Source: CAZEQK01 sp964514395 (GTDB lineage: Bacteria; Bacillota; Bacilli; Tepidibacillales; Tepidibacillaceae). From it: DNA of 13,825 nucleotides. The notes beneath the pieces were generated by a model. The model made no database searches. It was not told the origin of the DNA and saw only the letters and a list, made by a program, of their open reading frames with translations. The position numbers were made by a program, and so were the translations under genes. Where the stretch lies: positions 1 through 13,825 of the forward strand of contig CAZEQK010000061.1 in NCBI GenBank assembly GCA_964514395.1, in the 5' to 3' direction. Within the stretch, counting starts at the first letter, position 1. Each line of letters opens with the position of its first letter. Below, one piece after another: positions 1 to 7,639 of the stretch.

Positions 1-29
1 ATCTAGCAAAGAGTGTGACAGTGGAGTAG
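1..29 (+). CDS. glmS: glmS 3' end (glucosamine-6-phosphate synthase, partial)
   Basis: Bases 3-26 read LAKSVTVE and are followed by a TAG stop at 27-29. The two bases before them fit an Asn codon. NLAKSVTVE is the conserved C-terminus of GlmS, the aminotransferase that makes glucosamine-6-phosphate for cell wall precursors. Only the last nine codons or so are in the window. This 3' end is the sequence that TnsD of Tn7 recognises in other bacteria, and a Tn7-like end lies 26 bases downstream, which strongly supports the assignment. Confidence 0.9.
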
Positions 30-50
30 GGTTGAACTATTTAGAACAAT

Positions 51-55
51 TCATT
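51..55. repeat. 5-bp target site duplication, R-end copy
   Basis: TCATT directly precedes the TGT at the R end and recurs directly after the ACA at the L end (13771-13775). A 5-bp duplication is the Tn7 signature. Its centre is 24 bases past the glmS stop, close to the usual attTn7 insertion point. Confidence 0.93.
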
Positions 56-85
56 TGTTTTAAGAAAATAAAGTATTAGACTGAA
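56..85 (+). repeat. Terminal inverted repeat, right (glmS-proximal) end
   Basis: The end begins TGTTTTAAG and runs into AAAATAAAG. The L end, read inward on the minus strand, begins TGTTCAGTG followed by the same AAAATAAAG. The distance from the TGT to the first AATAAAG motif is the same as in the classical Tn7 R end, as I recall that sequence. Confidence 0.9.
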
Positions 86-142
86 AAATAAAGTATTAGA
101 CTAGAAAATAAAGTTGTAGACTGAAAAATAAAGTATTAGACT
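65..142 (+). promoter_or_regulatory. Four abutting TnsB-binding-type repeats (R end)
   Basis: Four 18-bp copies of AAAATAAAGTATTAGACT lie at 65-82, 85-102, 105-122 and 125-142, at an exact 20-bp period. The third carries TTG in place of ATT. They closely resemble the TnsB sites of Tn7 (AATAAAG...TTA.ACT). The Tn7 R end likewise has four closely packed sites. Expected role: TnsB assembles here to pair the ends and place the cut at 56. Because the tns genes are transcribed away from this cluster, bound TnsB could also repress them, as in Tn7; that part is inference. Confidence 0.92.
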
Positions 143-143
143 G

Positions 144-215
144 ATGAGATTTGGTCAAAATACTATTAAGGTACCAGTGAATCTAGAACTAATACAACTG
201 AGAAAAACATCATAA
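144..215 (+). other. 23-codon open reading frame before the R-end terminator
   Basis: An ATG at 144 opens a 23-codon frame with a hydrophilic product beginning MRFGQNTIKV. It stops at 213-215, eleven bases before the terminator hairpin. No ribosome binding site precedes it because TnsB repeat 4 ends immediately upstream. It may be the tail of a lost gene, a leader peptide or chance. I do not claim it is translated. Confidence 0.2.
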
Positions 216-225
216 GTAATCTGAA

Positions 226-262
226 GCAGGCTACCTTTTAAGAGGTAGTCTGTATTTTTTTT
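226..262 (+). terminator. Rho-independent terminator between R end and first gene
   Basis: The arms CAGGCTACCT (227-236) and AGGTAGTCTG (243-252) form a 10-bp stem with one G-T pair and a 6-base loop, extendable by one more G-T pair. Eight T residues follow at 255-262. The signal works only in the plus direction. Placed between glmS and the transposon genes, it would stop glmS read-through, or act as an attenuator on transcripts started inside the R end. Confidence 0.85.
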
Positions 263-341
263 ATAGGAAGTGAAAAATATAGTGATTTTTATGAAAATGT
301 TGAAAAACTTGATAAATACTTAGTTATATAGAAGGTGAAAT

Positions 342-1103
342 ATGTCTGTTTATATTAGTGGTGATCAAATTAACTTTAACATTGAAAAAGCAAATAAACT
401 TGGGTATACAAATTATGATGAAAAATTATGGGAAAAAATTAAAAGTACTAGTTGGCATGTAACTGCTGACAAAAGGGGAAGAAAAAAGTACATAAAATCA
501 AGTAAATTAGGTTTATTACATAGATTTGTGATGGAACATTGGTATGGTAGGGAGATACTTGATGAAGCAACTAAAAAAAATTATGTAGTTGATCATTTAG
601 ATAATGATGGGTTCAATTGTCAAATTTCAAACCTTTGTTTTATACCTAAACCAAGGAACACAGCAAAAGGGCTTACTTATGACATTAAAAGAATAGAAAT
701 GATGGATACTATCGCTTTAAATATTTTCAAAGATTTTGAAACTCAATATTTTCAAATTACAATTGGCTTTAATAAAGAAACGATTTTTATTGATAATGAT
801 AAACCAGTTAGTATTAATTCACTTAAAATATTGTACGAAGATGATTTCTTCTTAGTTTTAAATGATGCAGAAAGAATTTTACATGAATTCTCAAACTATA
901 ATCGTTTTAACATAAAAAAATTAAATTGTATCAAATATGAATATATGGAAGCAAATTATTTTTATCTTCCACCAGAAAAGAGGGATAAGGCTATTTTCGA
1001 AGTTGAAGGTAAATTTTATATTAATTTGAACAATGGAAATATAAGACTAAGAGCTGTAAGTCCAAGTAATAATTTATTTGATGAAGTAAAAAAGAAAAAA
1101 TAA
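342..1103 (+). CDS. HNH endonuclease-like protein
   Basis: The protein has 253 residues and starts at ATG 342 with GAAGGTG at 331-337. Residues about 55-110 match an HNH module of the type found in phage and homing-like nucleases. There is a leading LLHRF (H60-R61), a catalytic-type VDHLDNDG (D84-H85), then ISNL with N97, and N106 in PRNTAKG. Such modules bind a metal and nick or cut DNA. Residues about 115-253 are rich in Lys, Asn and aromatic residues and match no domain I recognise. The gene lies between the TnsB sites and tnsA and is separated from glmS by a terminator. A weak promoter (TTTATG 288-293, GATAAA 311-316) could drive it. Whether it cuts invading DNA, helps the transposon or is a passenger cannot be seen. 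Confidence 0.75.
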   Translation: MSVYISGDQINFNIEKANKLGYTNYDEKLWEKIKSTSWHVTADKRGRKKYIKSSKLGLLHRFVMEHWYGREILDEATKKNYVVDHLDNDGFNCQISNLCFIPKPRNTAKGLTYDIKRIEMMDTIALNIFKDFETQYFQITIGFNKETIFIDNDKPVSINSLKILYEDDFFLVLNDAERILHEFSNYNRFNIKKLNCIKYEYMEANYFYLPPEKRDKAIFEVEGKFYINLNNGNIRLRAVSPSNNLFDEVKKKK

Positions 1104-1154
1104 TTTATCACACAAACTTTTATTAAAAAACTGTAAATAAATTAGGTGATAACA

Positions 1155-1748
1155 ATGGCTAAACGTAAGCGACAATCGACTATATTAAGTATAGAAAAAA
1201 GAATAAAAGAAGGGCGAGGTCAAGGCTATGGTAAGGAATATATTCCGTGGCTATTAATTCAGGATGTTTCTTCAATTGGACGAGCTCCCCGTATACTTGG
1301 TTGGAAGACAAATAGAATACATCATCTACTTTCTGATCTGGAGAGATCATATTTCTATATTCTAGAATGGTCAGATGTAGTAACTGATATTCGCGAACAA
1401 TTTCCGCTTCTTCCATTGGAAGAGACTATGTCCATTGCAAATGAACTAGGAATTAAACATCCGATTGATCCTAAAACAAAGGAACCCATTGTAATGACTA
1501 CAGACTTTCTAATCAACACAGGGGATAAATTAATAGCACGAACTCTAAAAATGTCAGATGATTTAGAATCGAGAAGAGTTATAGAGAAGTTTGAAATAGA
1601 ACGGGTCTATTGGCAGAAAAGACATGTAGACTGGGGAATCGTAACTGAAGCTCAAATTCCTAATAAACTAGTGAAAAATATAGATTATATTCACCAAGAA
1701 TATGTGAATGAGGATGTCGAACAATTAGGTGAGTATATCGTCAATTAA
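1155..1748 (+). CDS. tnsA: TnsA endonuclease, catalytic domain and start of C-terminal domain (frameshifted)
   Basis: TnsA makes the 5' strand cuts at the transposon ends, so that with TnsB the element is cleanly excised. Counting from the upstream GTG 1146, E66 (SDLE), D120 (TTDFL) and K135 match E63, D114 and K132 of Tn7 TnsA. The blocks IKEGRGQG, HHLLSDLE and DIREQFPLLP are almost unchanged. I prefer ATG 1155 (MAKRKR, as Tn7 TnsA begins MAK), with AGGTGAT at 1144-1150. The residue two before the catalytic Lys, Gln130 in Tn7, is Thr here. The frame ends at 1748, roughly 30 residues into the expected C-terminal domain, and the rest of TnsA continues in another frame from 1729. The product alone would therefore lack most of the TnsC-contacting winged-helix region. 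Confidence 0.9.
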   Translation: MAKRKRQSTILSIEKRIKEGRGQGYGKEYIPWLLIQDVSSIGRAPRILGWKTNRIHHLLSDLERSYFYILEWSDVVTDIREQFPLLPLEETMSIANELGIKHPIDPKTKEPIVMTTDFLINTGDKLIARTLKMSDDLESRRVIEKFEIERVYWQKRHVDWGIVTEAQIPNKLVKNIDYIHQEYVNEDVEQLGEYIVN

Positions 1749-1995
1749 CATAGAACTCTATGTCTATAAAGCGTTAAACAGTGATACTAATACTACTCTG
1801 TCAGAAGCAACTTCTTATGTAGATGAAAGGCTTGGATTAGAACCTGGTACTTCATTAGCAATGGTTAGACATTTTATTGCAATTAAGAGATGGAATGTTG
1901 ATATGAATGTTCCAGTAAATCCTTCGAAGCATTTGAATGTTTTATCCTTAAATTCAGCCGATATAAGTAATGTTACATTTGGAGGTTTAGCATAA
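1729..1995 (+). CDS. tnsA: TnsA C-terminal domain in a shifted frame
   Basis: This frame is open from just after a TAG at 1726-1728 and first shows a GTG at 1729. Its 88 residues, including the block TLSEATSYVDE, match by position and pattern the C-terminal part of Tn7 TnsA, which has KTLSEIRA. In Tn7 this domain binds TnsC and DNA. Added to the upstream frame it gives about 280 residues, the normal TnsA length (273 in Tn7). The nearest ribosome-site-like sequence (GAGGAT, 1710-1715) is 13 bases from the GTG, so separate translation would be weak. Likely explanations are loss of one TA from the TATAT run at 1733-1737, a sequencing error, or a +1 ribosomal shift in the 20-base overlap. It ends one base before the tnsB ATG. 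Confidence 0.8.
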   Translation: MSISSINIELYVYKALNSDTNTTLSEATSYVDERLGLEPGTSLAMVRHFIAIKRWNVDMNVPVNPSKHLNVLSLNSADISNVTFGGLA

Positions 1996-4188
1996 ATGGA
2001 CTGGTTAGTGCCTAATACAGTTATTGAGTGGAAAGAGAGAGATTCAGATATAGGTTATATAGAACGGGTTTTATGGGTAGATGCTAAAGGAGAAAGCGTA
2101 GTAACAATTAACTTAGAAGTTAATAAGGCTTTTCCAGTAATTAATTTTGCCGATGAGTATCTAAGCAATGCTTCAGGAAAGGATCATAGAGTTATTGATT
2201 GGGTTGATACCTCAATAATATTAGATGGTGATGAAACAATTCCATCAATTTATATTGAAAAAAGAGAGAAAGCGTGGAATTTAATTAAATCGCTAGTAGA
2301 AAGCGAACCTGATATATATGATTCAAAATTACGTGGAGTTATGGTTAAGGAAATAGTTGAGGAAGAAGGAGTGCATAAAAGTACTATCTATCGTTACCTT
2401 CGTCGCTATTGGCAATCAGGAAAGACAAAAAACTCATTATTGCCACATTATAAGAAATCTGGAGCTAACGGCAAAGAGAGAAAGAGTAATGAAACAAAAA
2501 GAGGTAGACCGAGAAAATATAATGATGAGATAGAAGGCATTAATATTACGGATGAGTACCGCCAATTATTTAAAGCAGGAATTCGTATGTTTTACAATAC
2601 TAAAGAGAAAAGACCTTTGACTATCGCTTATCAAAAAACTTTAGAAAAGTTTTTTAGCAAAGGGTATAAGTTTATCAATGGAGTCAAAGTCCCTATATTA
2701 CCATCTGAAGATGAATTGCCTACATTCGGGCAATTTCGATACTGGTTTAATAAAGATCTAGATTTAGAAGAATCTCTTAAAAAACGTTTTGGGAAACGGA
2801 ACTTTCAATTGAATCATCGACCAATTTTAGGTAGTTCTACGATAGAAGCATTTGGTCCAGGATCACGTTTTCAGATAGATGCAACGATAGCTGATATCTA
2901 TTTAGTAAATGAGTATAACAGAGAATGGATAATTGGTAGACCAATTATATATGTTGTAATAGATGTATTTAGTCGGATGATAACTGGTTTATATGTTGGT
3001 TTAGAGGGTCCAAGCTGGCTTGGCGCTATGATGGCTTTAGCAAATACAACTACTGATAAAGTAAAATATTGTGCTGAATATGGAATAGATATTGAATCGG
3101 ATGATTGGACTTCAAGTCATTTACCTCAAAAATTAACAGCCGATCGCGGTGAACTTGAAGGTACAAAACCAGATAATTTAATTAATACGCTTGGTGTTAG
3201 TGTTGAGATTGAACCACCTTACAGAGCTGATTGGAAAGGTATTGTTGAACAACAGTTTAGATTACTTAATCTGAGAACGATTAAATGGATTCCAGGTGCA
3301 GTCGAAAATCATAAAAGAGAAAGAGGAGATAGGGACTACAGACTTGATGCAACATTAACACTAAAAGAGTTTACTCGCATCATAATCCATACTGTTTTAT
3401 TTCATAACAATCAACATTTCATGGAATGGTATGATCGCAATGAGTTTTTAATTTCAGACGATATTCCTCCTAATCCAAGAGAATTATGGAATTGGGGTAT
3501 TAGAAATAGAACTGGGCGATTAAAAAGAGTAGCTGAAGATATAGTTAAGTTAAATTTAATGTATCAAGGCAAAGCAAAGGTTACTAAATCAGGAATAATA
3601 TTTAAAGGCATGGCTTATTCAAGTGAACTTGCCTTAAGGGAGCAATGGTTTACAAAAGCACGTTCCAATGGTAGTTGGACAGTTAAAGTAGCATACGATC
3701 CCCGAACTACAAATGAGATTTATTTATGGCTCGAAAATGGTAAAAGATATGAGTCTTGTTATTTATTTGAACGAGAAGAACGTTATCAAAATAAGCGATT
3801 TGAGGAAGTTGAAGACTTGCTTGCGATAGAAAAACAGAAAATGAAAAAAGAACAACAACAGAACTTAAGAGCAAAAGTTGAATTAGATGCAGTAATAAAT
3901 ACAATTGTTGAACAAGCGGCACAAGAAACATCTAAAGCCTTAAAGAACAACGAGATTAGCAACGCGAAAAGAACAAAGAATATTAGGGAAAGAAGAAGCA
4001 TTGAGAAGGAATTAAACCGTATGAACGAAGCATTTAATCTAAATGAAAACAGGACAAATAAACAACAAGGTAAGGTAGTAATGATAAATAAAAAACAAAT
4101 ATTGAACGATTCGTATATTCCACCGGCAGAGAAAACGGATAAATTAATGTCTATTCTAAAGAATTTAGATGGTGATGATAATGAGTAA
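1996..4188 (+). CDS. tnsB: TnsB transposase (DDE family)
   Basis: TnsB binds the transposon ends, cuts the 3' strands and joins them to the target. The protein has 730 residues (702 in Tn7). The DDE triad is D295 (in FQIDAT), D383 (in TADRGE) and E418 (in GIVEQQFR). The spacings of 88 and 35 residues equal those of D273, D361 and E396 in Tn7 TnsB, so the integrase core looks intact. An N-terminal helix-turn-helix lies near residues 125-150 (HKSTIYRYLRRYW), and a basic, highly charged tail after about 610 fits the TnsC-contacting C-terminus. GGAGGT at 1981-1986 lies 9 bases before the ATG, inside the end of the tnsA reading frame, so the two are coupled. The 3' end overlaps tnsC. Confidence 0.96.
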   Translation: MDWLVPNTVIEWKERDSDIGYIERVLWVDAKGESVVTINLEVNKAFPVINFADEYLSNASGKDHRVIDWVDTSIILDGDETIPSIYIEKREKAWNLIKSLVESEPDIYDSKLRGVMVKEIVEEEGVHKSTIYRYLRRYWQSGKTKNSLLPHYKKSGANGKERKSNETKRGRPRKYNDEIEGINITDEYRQLFKAGIRMFYNTKEKRPLTIAYQKTLEKFFSKGYKFINGVKVPILPSEDELPTFGQFRYWFNKDLDLEESLKKRFGKRNFQLNHRPILGSSTIEAFGPGSRFQIDATIADIYLVNEYNREWIIGRPIIYVVIDVFSRMITGLYVGLEGPSWLGAMMALANTTTDKVKYCAEYGIDIESDDWTSSHLPQKLTADRGELEGTKPDNLINTLGVSVEIEPPYRADWKGIVEQQFRLLNLRTIKWIPGAVENHKRERGDRDYRLDATLTLKEFTRIIIHTVLFHNNQHFMEWYDRNEFLISDDIPPNPRELWNWGIRNRTGRLKRVAEDIVKLNLMYQGKAKVTKSGIIFKGMAYSSELALREQWFTKARSNGSWTVKVAYDPRTTNEIYLWLENGKRYESCYLFEREERYQNKRFEEVEDLLAIEKQKMKKEQQQNLRAKVELDAVINTIVEQAAQETSKALKNNEISNAKRTKNIRERRSIEKELNRMNEAFNLNENRTNKQQGKVVMINKKQILNDSYIPPAEKTDKLMSILKNLDGDDNE

Positions 4189-5842
4189 TACTTCTAATCC
4201 TTTAATACCAATATTTAGAGGAAAAACAATTAAGGCTAATTATCATGATGCAGAATTAGTCGATTATATAAATAACCCATTGATAGAAGCTTTGCCATAT
4301 ATTTGGGATGAGTCTCAAGTAGTAAAACAATTAGCATCTCGTCCAATATATAAAGAAGAAGAAAAAAATTATCCCATCCATTTAAGACTACATATGATCC
4401 AGAGGGTTTATCGAGATTTTTTTCAGCCTTTATCCATTCATTTAGAACTAGAGCAAAGAATATCTAGGTTATTAAGAGATGGCTACATTGGTAGAAATCC
4501 CCTTGAGCCTAACTATGCTTTTAGGGTAAGAAAGGATGCCGAAGAACTAATATTAAATGGGGAAACTAGTTCTTTTCCAGTAATAGCTCCTAGTTCTTCT
4601 GGATTTGCTATTGTTGGCATTTCGGGAATAGGTAAATCATCAACCATTCAAAGAATACTATCTATGTATCCACAAGTAATCATGCATGATACATATAAAG
4701 AACGTTACTTAAATTTATTTCAAGTTGTTTGGTTGAAGATGGATTGTCCTCATGATGGTTCAATTAAAGGGCTTTGTCTCAATTTTTTTCATGCAATGGA
4801 TATGTTATTGGGTACCAATTATTATAAAAAGCATGCGGGGAGCCGGAAATCTGTAGATGAATTATTACCAATAATGGCTCAAATAGCTGCTGTTCATAGT
4901 TTAGGTGTGCTGGTTATTGATGAAATTCAGAACTTAAGTGAAGCTAAAAGCGGTGGAGCTTCGAAGATGCTTAATTTCTTTGTTCAACTTGTTAATACAA
5001 TTGGGGTTCCAGTTATTATAGTTGGCACTTTTAAAGCTATTCCAATATTAAACGGTGAATTTCGAAATGCTCGAAGAGGGACCGGCCAAGGTGATTTAAT
5101 ATGGGAAAGAATGAAGAACAACAAAGAGTGGAATTACTTTTTAGAAGTATTATGGCGATATCAATGGACGAAGAATAAAGTAGAGTTTACAAGTGAATTA
5201 AAAGACCTACTCTATTATGAATCACAAGGGATAACAGATATTGCAGTCAAAATCTTCATGTTGGCTCAATGGAGAGCAATTGATAATGAAGATGGAGTTA
5301 TTACTCCTGACATTATTAGATCGGTAGTTAGGGATAGATTGCAATTAATTCAACCTGCCTTAGAAGCATTACGATCAGGAGATCAAAATAAAATTGCTAA
5401 GTATGGAGATATCTATTCACAAATAGACATAAAAGACTTCTTTAGAGAAATAGACGAAAAGCATAAGCAAGAACAAAGATTAGAAATTATAAAACAAGAA
5501 CTTGACTACGATCCAAAGCAAATGATAGTAAATAATGTGGAAAATTGGTTAATACAGGCAGGTATAGATAATTTAATTGCTCATGAATCTGCTGAGAAAG
5601 CAGTACAGCAAAATATTGAGAAGCTTTCAGAAATTGATATAAACCAAACGGCCTTAAGGATAGCTTTATCTATTAATAAGAAATCCGCAAGTTCAGAAAT
5701 AATCAAAAACAGAAAAGAAACGATTAAAGATGAAAATGATCTTCGATTAATTTATTCCTTGGCTAAAAAGAAAAAGATATCAAATTATGAAGCGTTACAA
5801 TCTGCTCATTATATTAAAGATATCAAAGAACTGTTGGTTTAA
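4181..5842 (+). CDS. tnsC: TnsC AAA+ ATPase, transposition regulator
   Basis: TnsC is the ATP-dependent adaptor that links a target selector (TnsD or TnsE) to the TnsAB transposase and takes part in target immunity. Counting from ATG 4181, Walker A is GISGIGKSS at about 146-154. Walker B is VLVIDEIQNL, with its Asp at 247. A sensor-1-like VGTFKA segment and an Arg-rich RNARRGTG stretch follow. The length of 554 residues is almost that of Tn7 TnsC (555). An upstream ATG at 4169 is possible. I chose 4181 because GGTGATG just before it can serve as its ribosome site and because it overlaps the tnsB stop by only 8 bases, a typical coupled arrangement. The C-terminal third is helical and highly charged. 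Confidence 0.94.
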   Translation: MSNTSNPLIPIFRGKTIKANYHDAELVDYINNPLIEALPYIWDESQVVKQLASRPIYKEEEKNYPIHLRLHMIQRVYRDFFQPLSIHLELEQRISRLLRDGYIGRNPLEPNYAFRVRKDAEELILNGETSSFPVIAPSSSGFAIVGISGIGKSSTIQRILSMYPQVIMHDTYKERYLNLFQVVWLKMDCPHDGSIKGLCLNFFHAMDMLLGTNYYKKHAGSRKSVDELLPIMAQIAAVHSLGVLVIDEIQNLSEAKSGGASKMLNFFVQLVNTIGVPVIIVGTFKAIPILNGEFRNARRGTGQGDLIWERMKNNKEWNYFLEVLWRYQWTKNKVEFTSELKDLLYYESQGITDIAVKIFMLAQWRAIDNEDGVITPDIIRSVVRDRLQLIQPALEALRSGDQNKIAKYGDIYSQIDIKDFFREIDEKHKQEQRLEIIKQELDYDPKQMIVNNVENWLIQAGIDNLIAHESAEKAVQQNIEKLSEIDINQTALRIALSINKKSASSEIIKNRKETIKDENDLRLIYSLAKKKKISNYEALQSAHYIKDIKELLV

Positions 5843-5854
5843 AGGAGCTATAAG

Positions 5855-7639
5855 ATGTTAACATTTTTTCCAGAACCGTATCCAGATGAACTATTTTATA
5901 GCGTTTTGGCAAGATATCATTTAAGGAGTTCAAATTCATCAATTAAAGACACCCTTAGAGATCTATTTAATTCAGATTCAGTTGTAGCCACCATTGATTT
6001 ACCTAGCCATTTAAATAAACTATGTTCTAATTTGCCGTTAGGATCAACCTTAACATCTTCAGAAATGCTTAATAAGCATACTTTATACCCACTATTCGCT
6101 CCCTTCTTACCTGAAGATAGAGCACAAAAGATAAAAGAAATGATGCTTAGTGAGAATGGAAATGGAATACACATGAGTAGTGGAGTTATGGCTAGTGGAA
6201 TTAAAGTCACAAAGGATTTACATTTTTGTCCTAAATGTTTTGATGAAGATATTTTAAGATATGGTGAACCGTATTGGCATAGAATTCACCAAGTACCAGG
6301 AGTATTTATATGCCCCATCCATAATACGATTTTAAACAAAATGAAGCTGGATAGTTTGAATAGGCATGAATTTATACCATTACCTCTCAAAAAGCCAATG
6401 TCTCATAGCATCTTAGATGAAAATGAAGTTAGTAATAAGACTCGGAATCTACTTTATGAATTTGCTTTAGAGGTAAAAGACTTTTTAAGTTTAAATGGTA
6501 AGCCAAATTTATACAACTCTAAAAAAAATTACGTACATAAACTTCATGAAAATGGGTATTTAACTGCAACCAGTAGGATTAGACAAGCTAAGCTACATGA
6601 ACAATTTTTATTATTTTATGGTGATAAATTTTTAAGTTTATTATCTTCCAGTATAGATATAGAGAATAATTGGCTTTCAGATATTGTTAGGAAACCAAAA
6701 AAGGTACATCATCCAGTAAGACATCTGTTATTGATTAAATTTTTATATGGTTCTTTTAGAGAAAACACTAATACAGAATCATATAGACCATTTGATGATA
6801 AACCATGGCCATGTTTAAATAAAGCTTCAAAGCACTATAAAGAGAATGTTGTTCATCATTGTAAAATTACTAGATGCAGTGATACTGGGAGACCAGTGGG
6901 AACCTTTATTTGTGATTGTGGGTTCATATACTCAAGGAGAGGCCCAGATACAAATGAACAGGACAGATATAAGATTGGACGAATTAAACAATTTGGACCT
7001 ATATGGTTTTCGAAACTAAAAGAGAAATTAAAAGATAAAAATTTATCATACAGAAAAATCGCTAAAGAACTTGGAGTTAATGCAAATACGGTAATCAAAT
7101 ACGAAAAGAAACTAAGAAAAGGTATGGAAATTAAAGATACATTCACCCAATCGGTAGAGAACCAAACACAGAAATTAACAACGAAACATAGAAGAAGCTT
7201 AATAAATCAGACCTCAATCAAGTCAAGAGTTGACTGGGAACTACGTGATCTTCAGTTAAGTTATTTGGTGGAAGTAGAATGTAAGAAAATATTATCAAGT
7301 GAATCAAAACCAATCAGAATAACATTAACGTGTATTGGGAAACGTATCGGAGCTTTATCACTATTAGAGCAAAAGCAACAAAAATTGCCTGTAACGATAA
7401 GTGTTTTGAATCAATATAAAGAGTCGATTGAACAGTTTCAAATTAGGCGAGTAAAGTGGGCAACTGAAGAGCTTTCTATTAATAACGAAAATATCGTAAG
7501 ATGGAAAATTGAAAAAAAAGCTGGACTACGTCCTGGATACAGTAAATTAGTATCCGATGAAATAGAAAACCAAATATTAAAACATAGTTCATTTAGTATT
7601 AGCACTGAGATGGGGGGTGAAAGCCAATGGCTACATTAA
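5855..7639 (+). CDS. tnsD: TnsD (TniQ family) target-site selector for glmS
   Basis: TnsD binds the 3' end of glmS and recruits TnsC, which directs insertion to attTn7. The insertion of this element downstream of glmS fits that role. The N-terminus (FFPEPYPDELFYSVLARYH) is the TniQ opening. A zinc finger C125-x2-C128...C153-x2-H156 (CPKC to CPIH) lies in the middle of the TniQ domain. C336, C341, C353 and C355 may form a second zinc site. A helix-turn-helix sits at about 397-420 (YRKIAKELGVNANTVIKYE). The protein has 594 residues against 508 in Tn7, the extra being mostly C-terminal. AAAGGAG at 5841-5847 lies 7 bases before the ATG, and the tnsC stop is 12 bases upstream. The 3' end overlaps tnsE by 13 bases. 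Confidence 0.92.
   Translation: MLTFFPEPYPDELFYSVLARYHLRSSNSSIKDTLRDLFNSDSVVATIDLPSHLNKLCSNLPLGSTLTSSEMLNKHTLYPLFAPFLPEDRAQKIKEMMLSENGNGIHMSSGVMASGIKVTKDLHFCPKCFDEDILRYGEPYWHRIHQVPGVFICPIHNTILNKMKLDSLNRHEFIPLPLKKPMSHSILDENEVSNKTRNLLYEFALEVKDFLSLNGKPNLYNSKKNYVHKLHENGYLTATSRIRQAKLHEQFLLFYGDKFLSLLSSSIDIENNWLSDIVRKPKKVHHPVRHLLLIKFLYGSFRENTNTESYRPFDDKPWPCLNKASKHYKENVVHHCKITRCSDTGRPVGTFICDCGFIYSRRGPDTNEQDRYKIGRIKQFGPIWFSKLKEKLKDKNLSYRKIAKELGVNANTVIKYEKKLRKGMEIKDTFTQSVENQTQKLTTKHRRSLINQTSIKSRVDWELRDLQLSYLVEVECKKILSSESKPIRITLTCIGKRIGALSLLEQKQQKLPVTISVLNQYKESIEQFQIRRVKWATEELSINNENIVRWKIEKKAGLRPGYSKLVSDEIENQILKHSSFSISTEMGGESQWLH

Noticed and set aside
65..142. Four regularly spaced repeats as a CRISPR array
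   Set aside because: The repeats abut with a 20-bp period and leave no unique spacers, no Cas genes are present, and matching inverted copies at the other end identify them as TnsB sites.
136..166. tns promoter with -35 in TnsB repeat 4 and TACTAT at 161-166
   Set aside because: The -35 hexamer matches the consensus poorly and the spacing of 19 is long. The biology is attractive but the sequence support is too weak.
300..329. Promoter TTGAAA / TTATAT just before the HNH gene
   Set aside because: Transcription would start around 336, inside the ribosome binding site of the ATG at 342, leaving no usable leader.
1180..1416. Minus-strand open frame within tnsA, and similar frames inside tnsB, tnsD, the methyltransferase and the ATPase gene
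   Set aside because: They lie wholly inside well-supported genes, lack ribosome sites and show no recognisable protein features.
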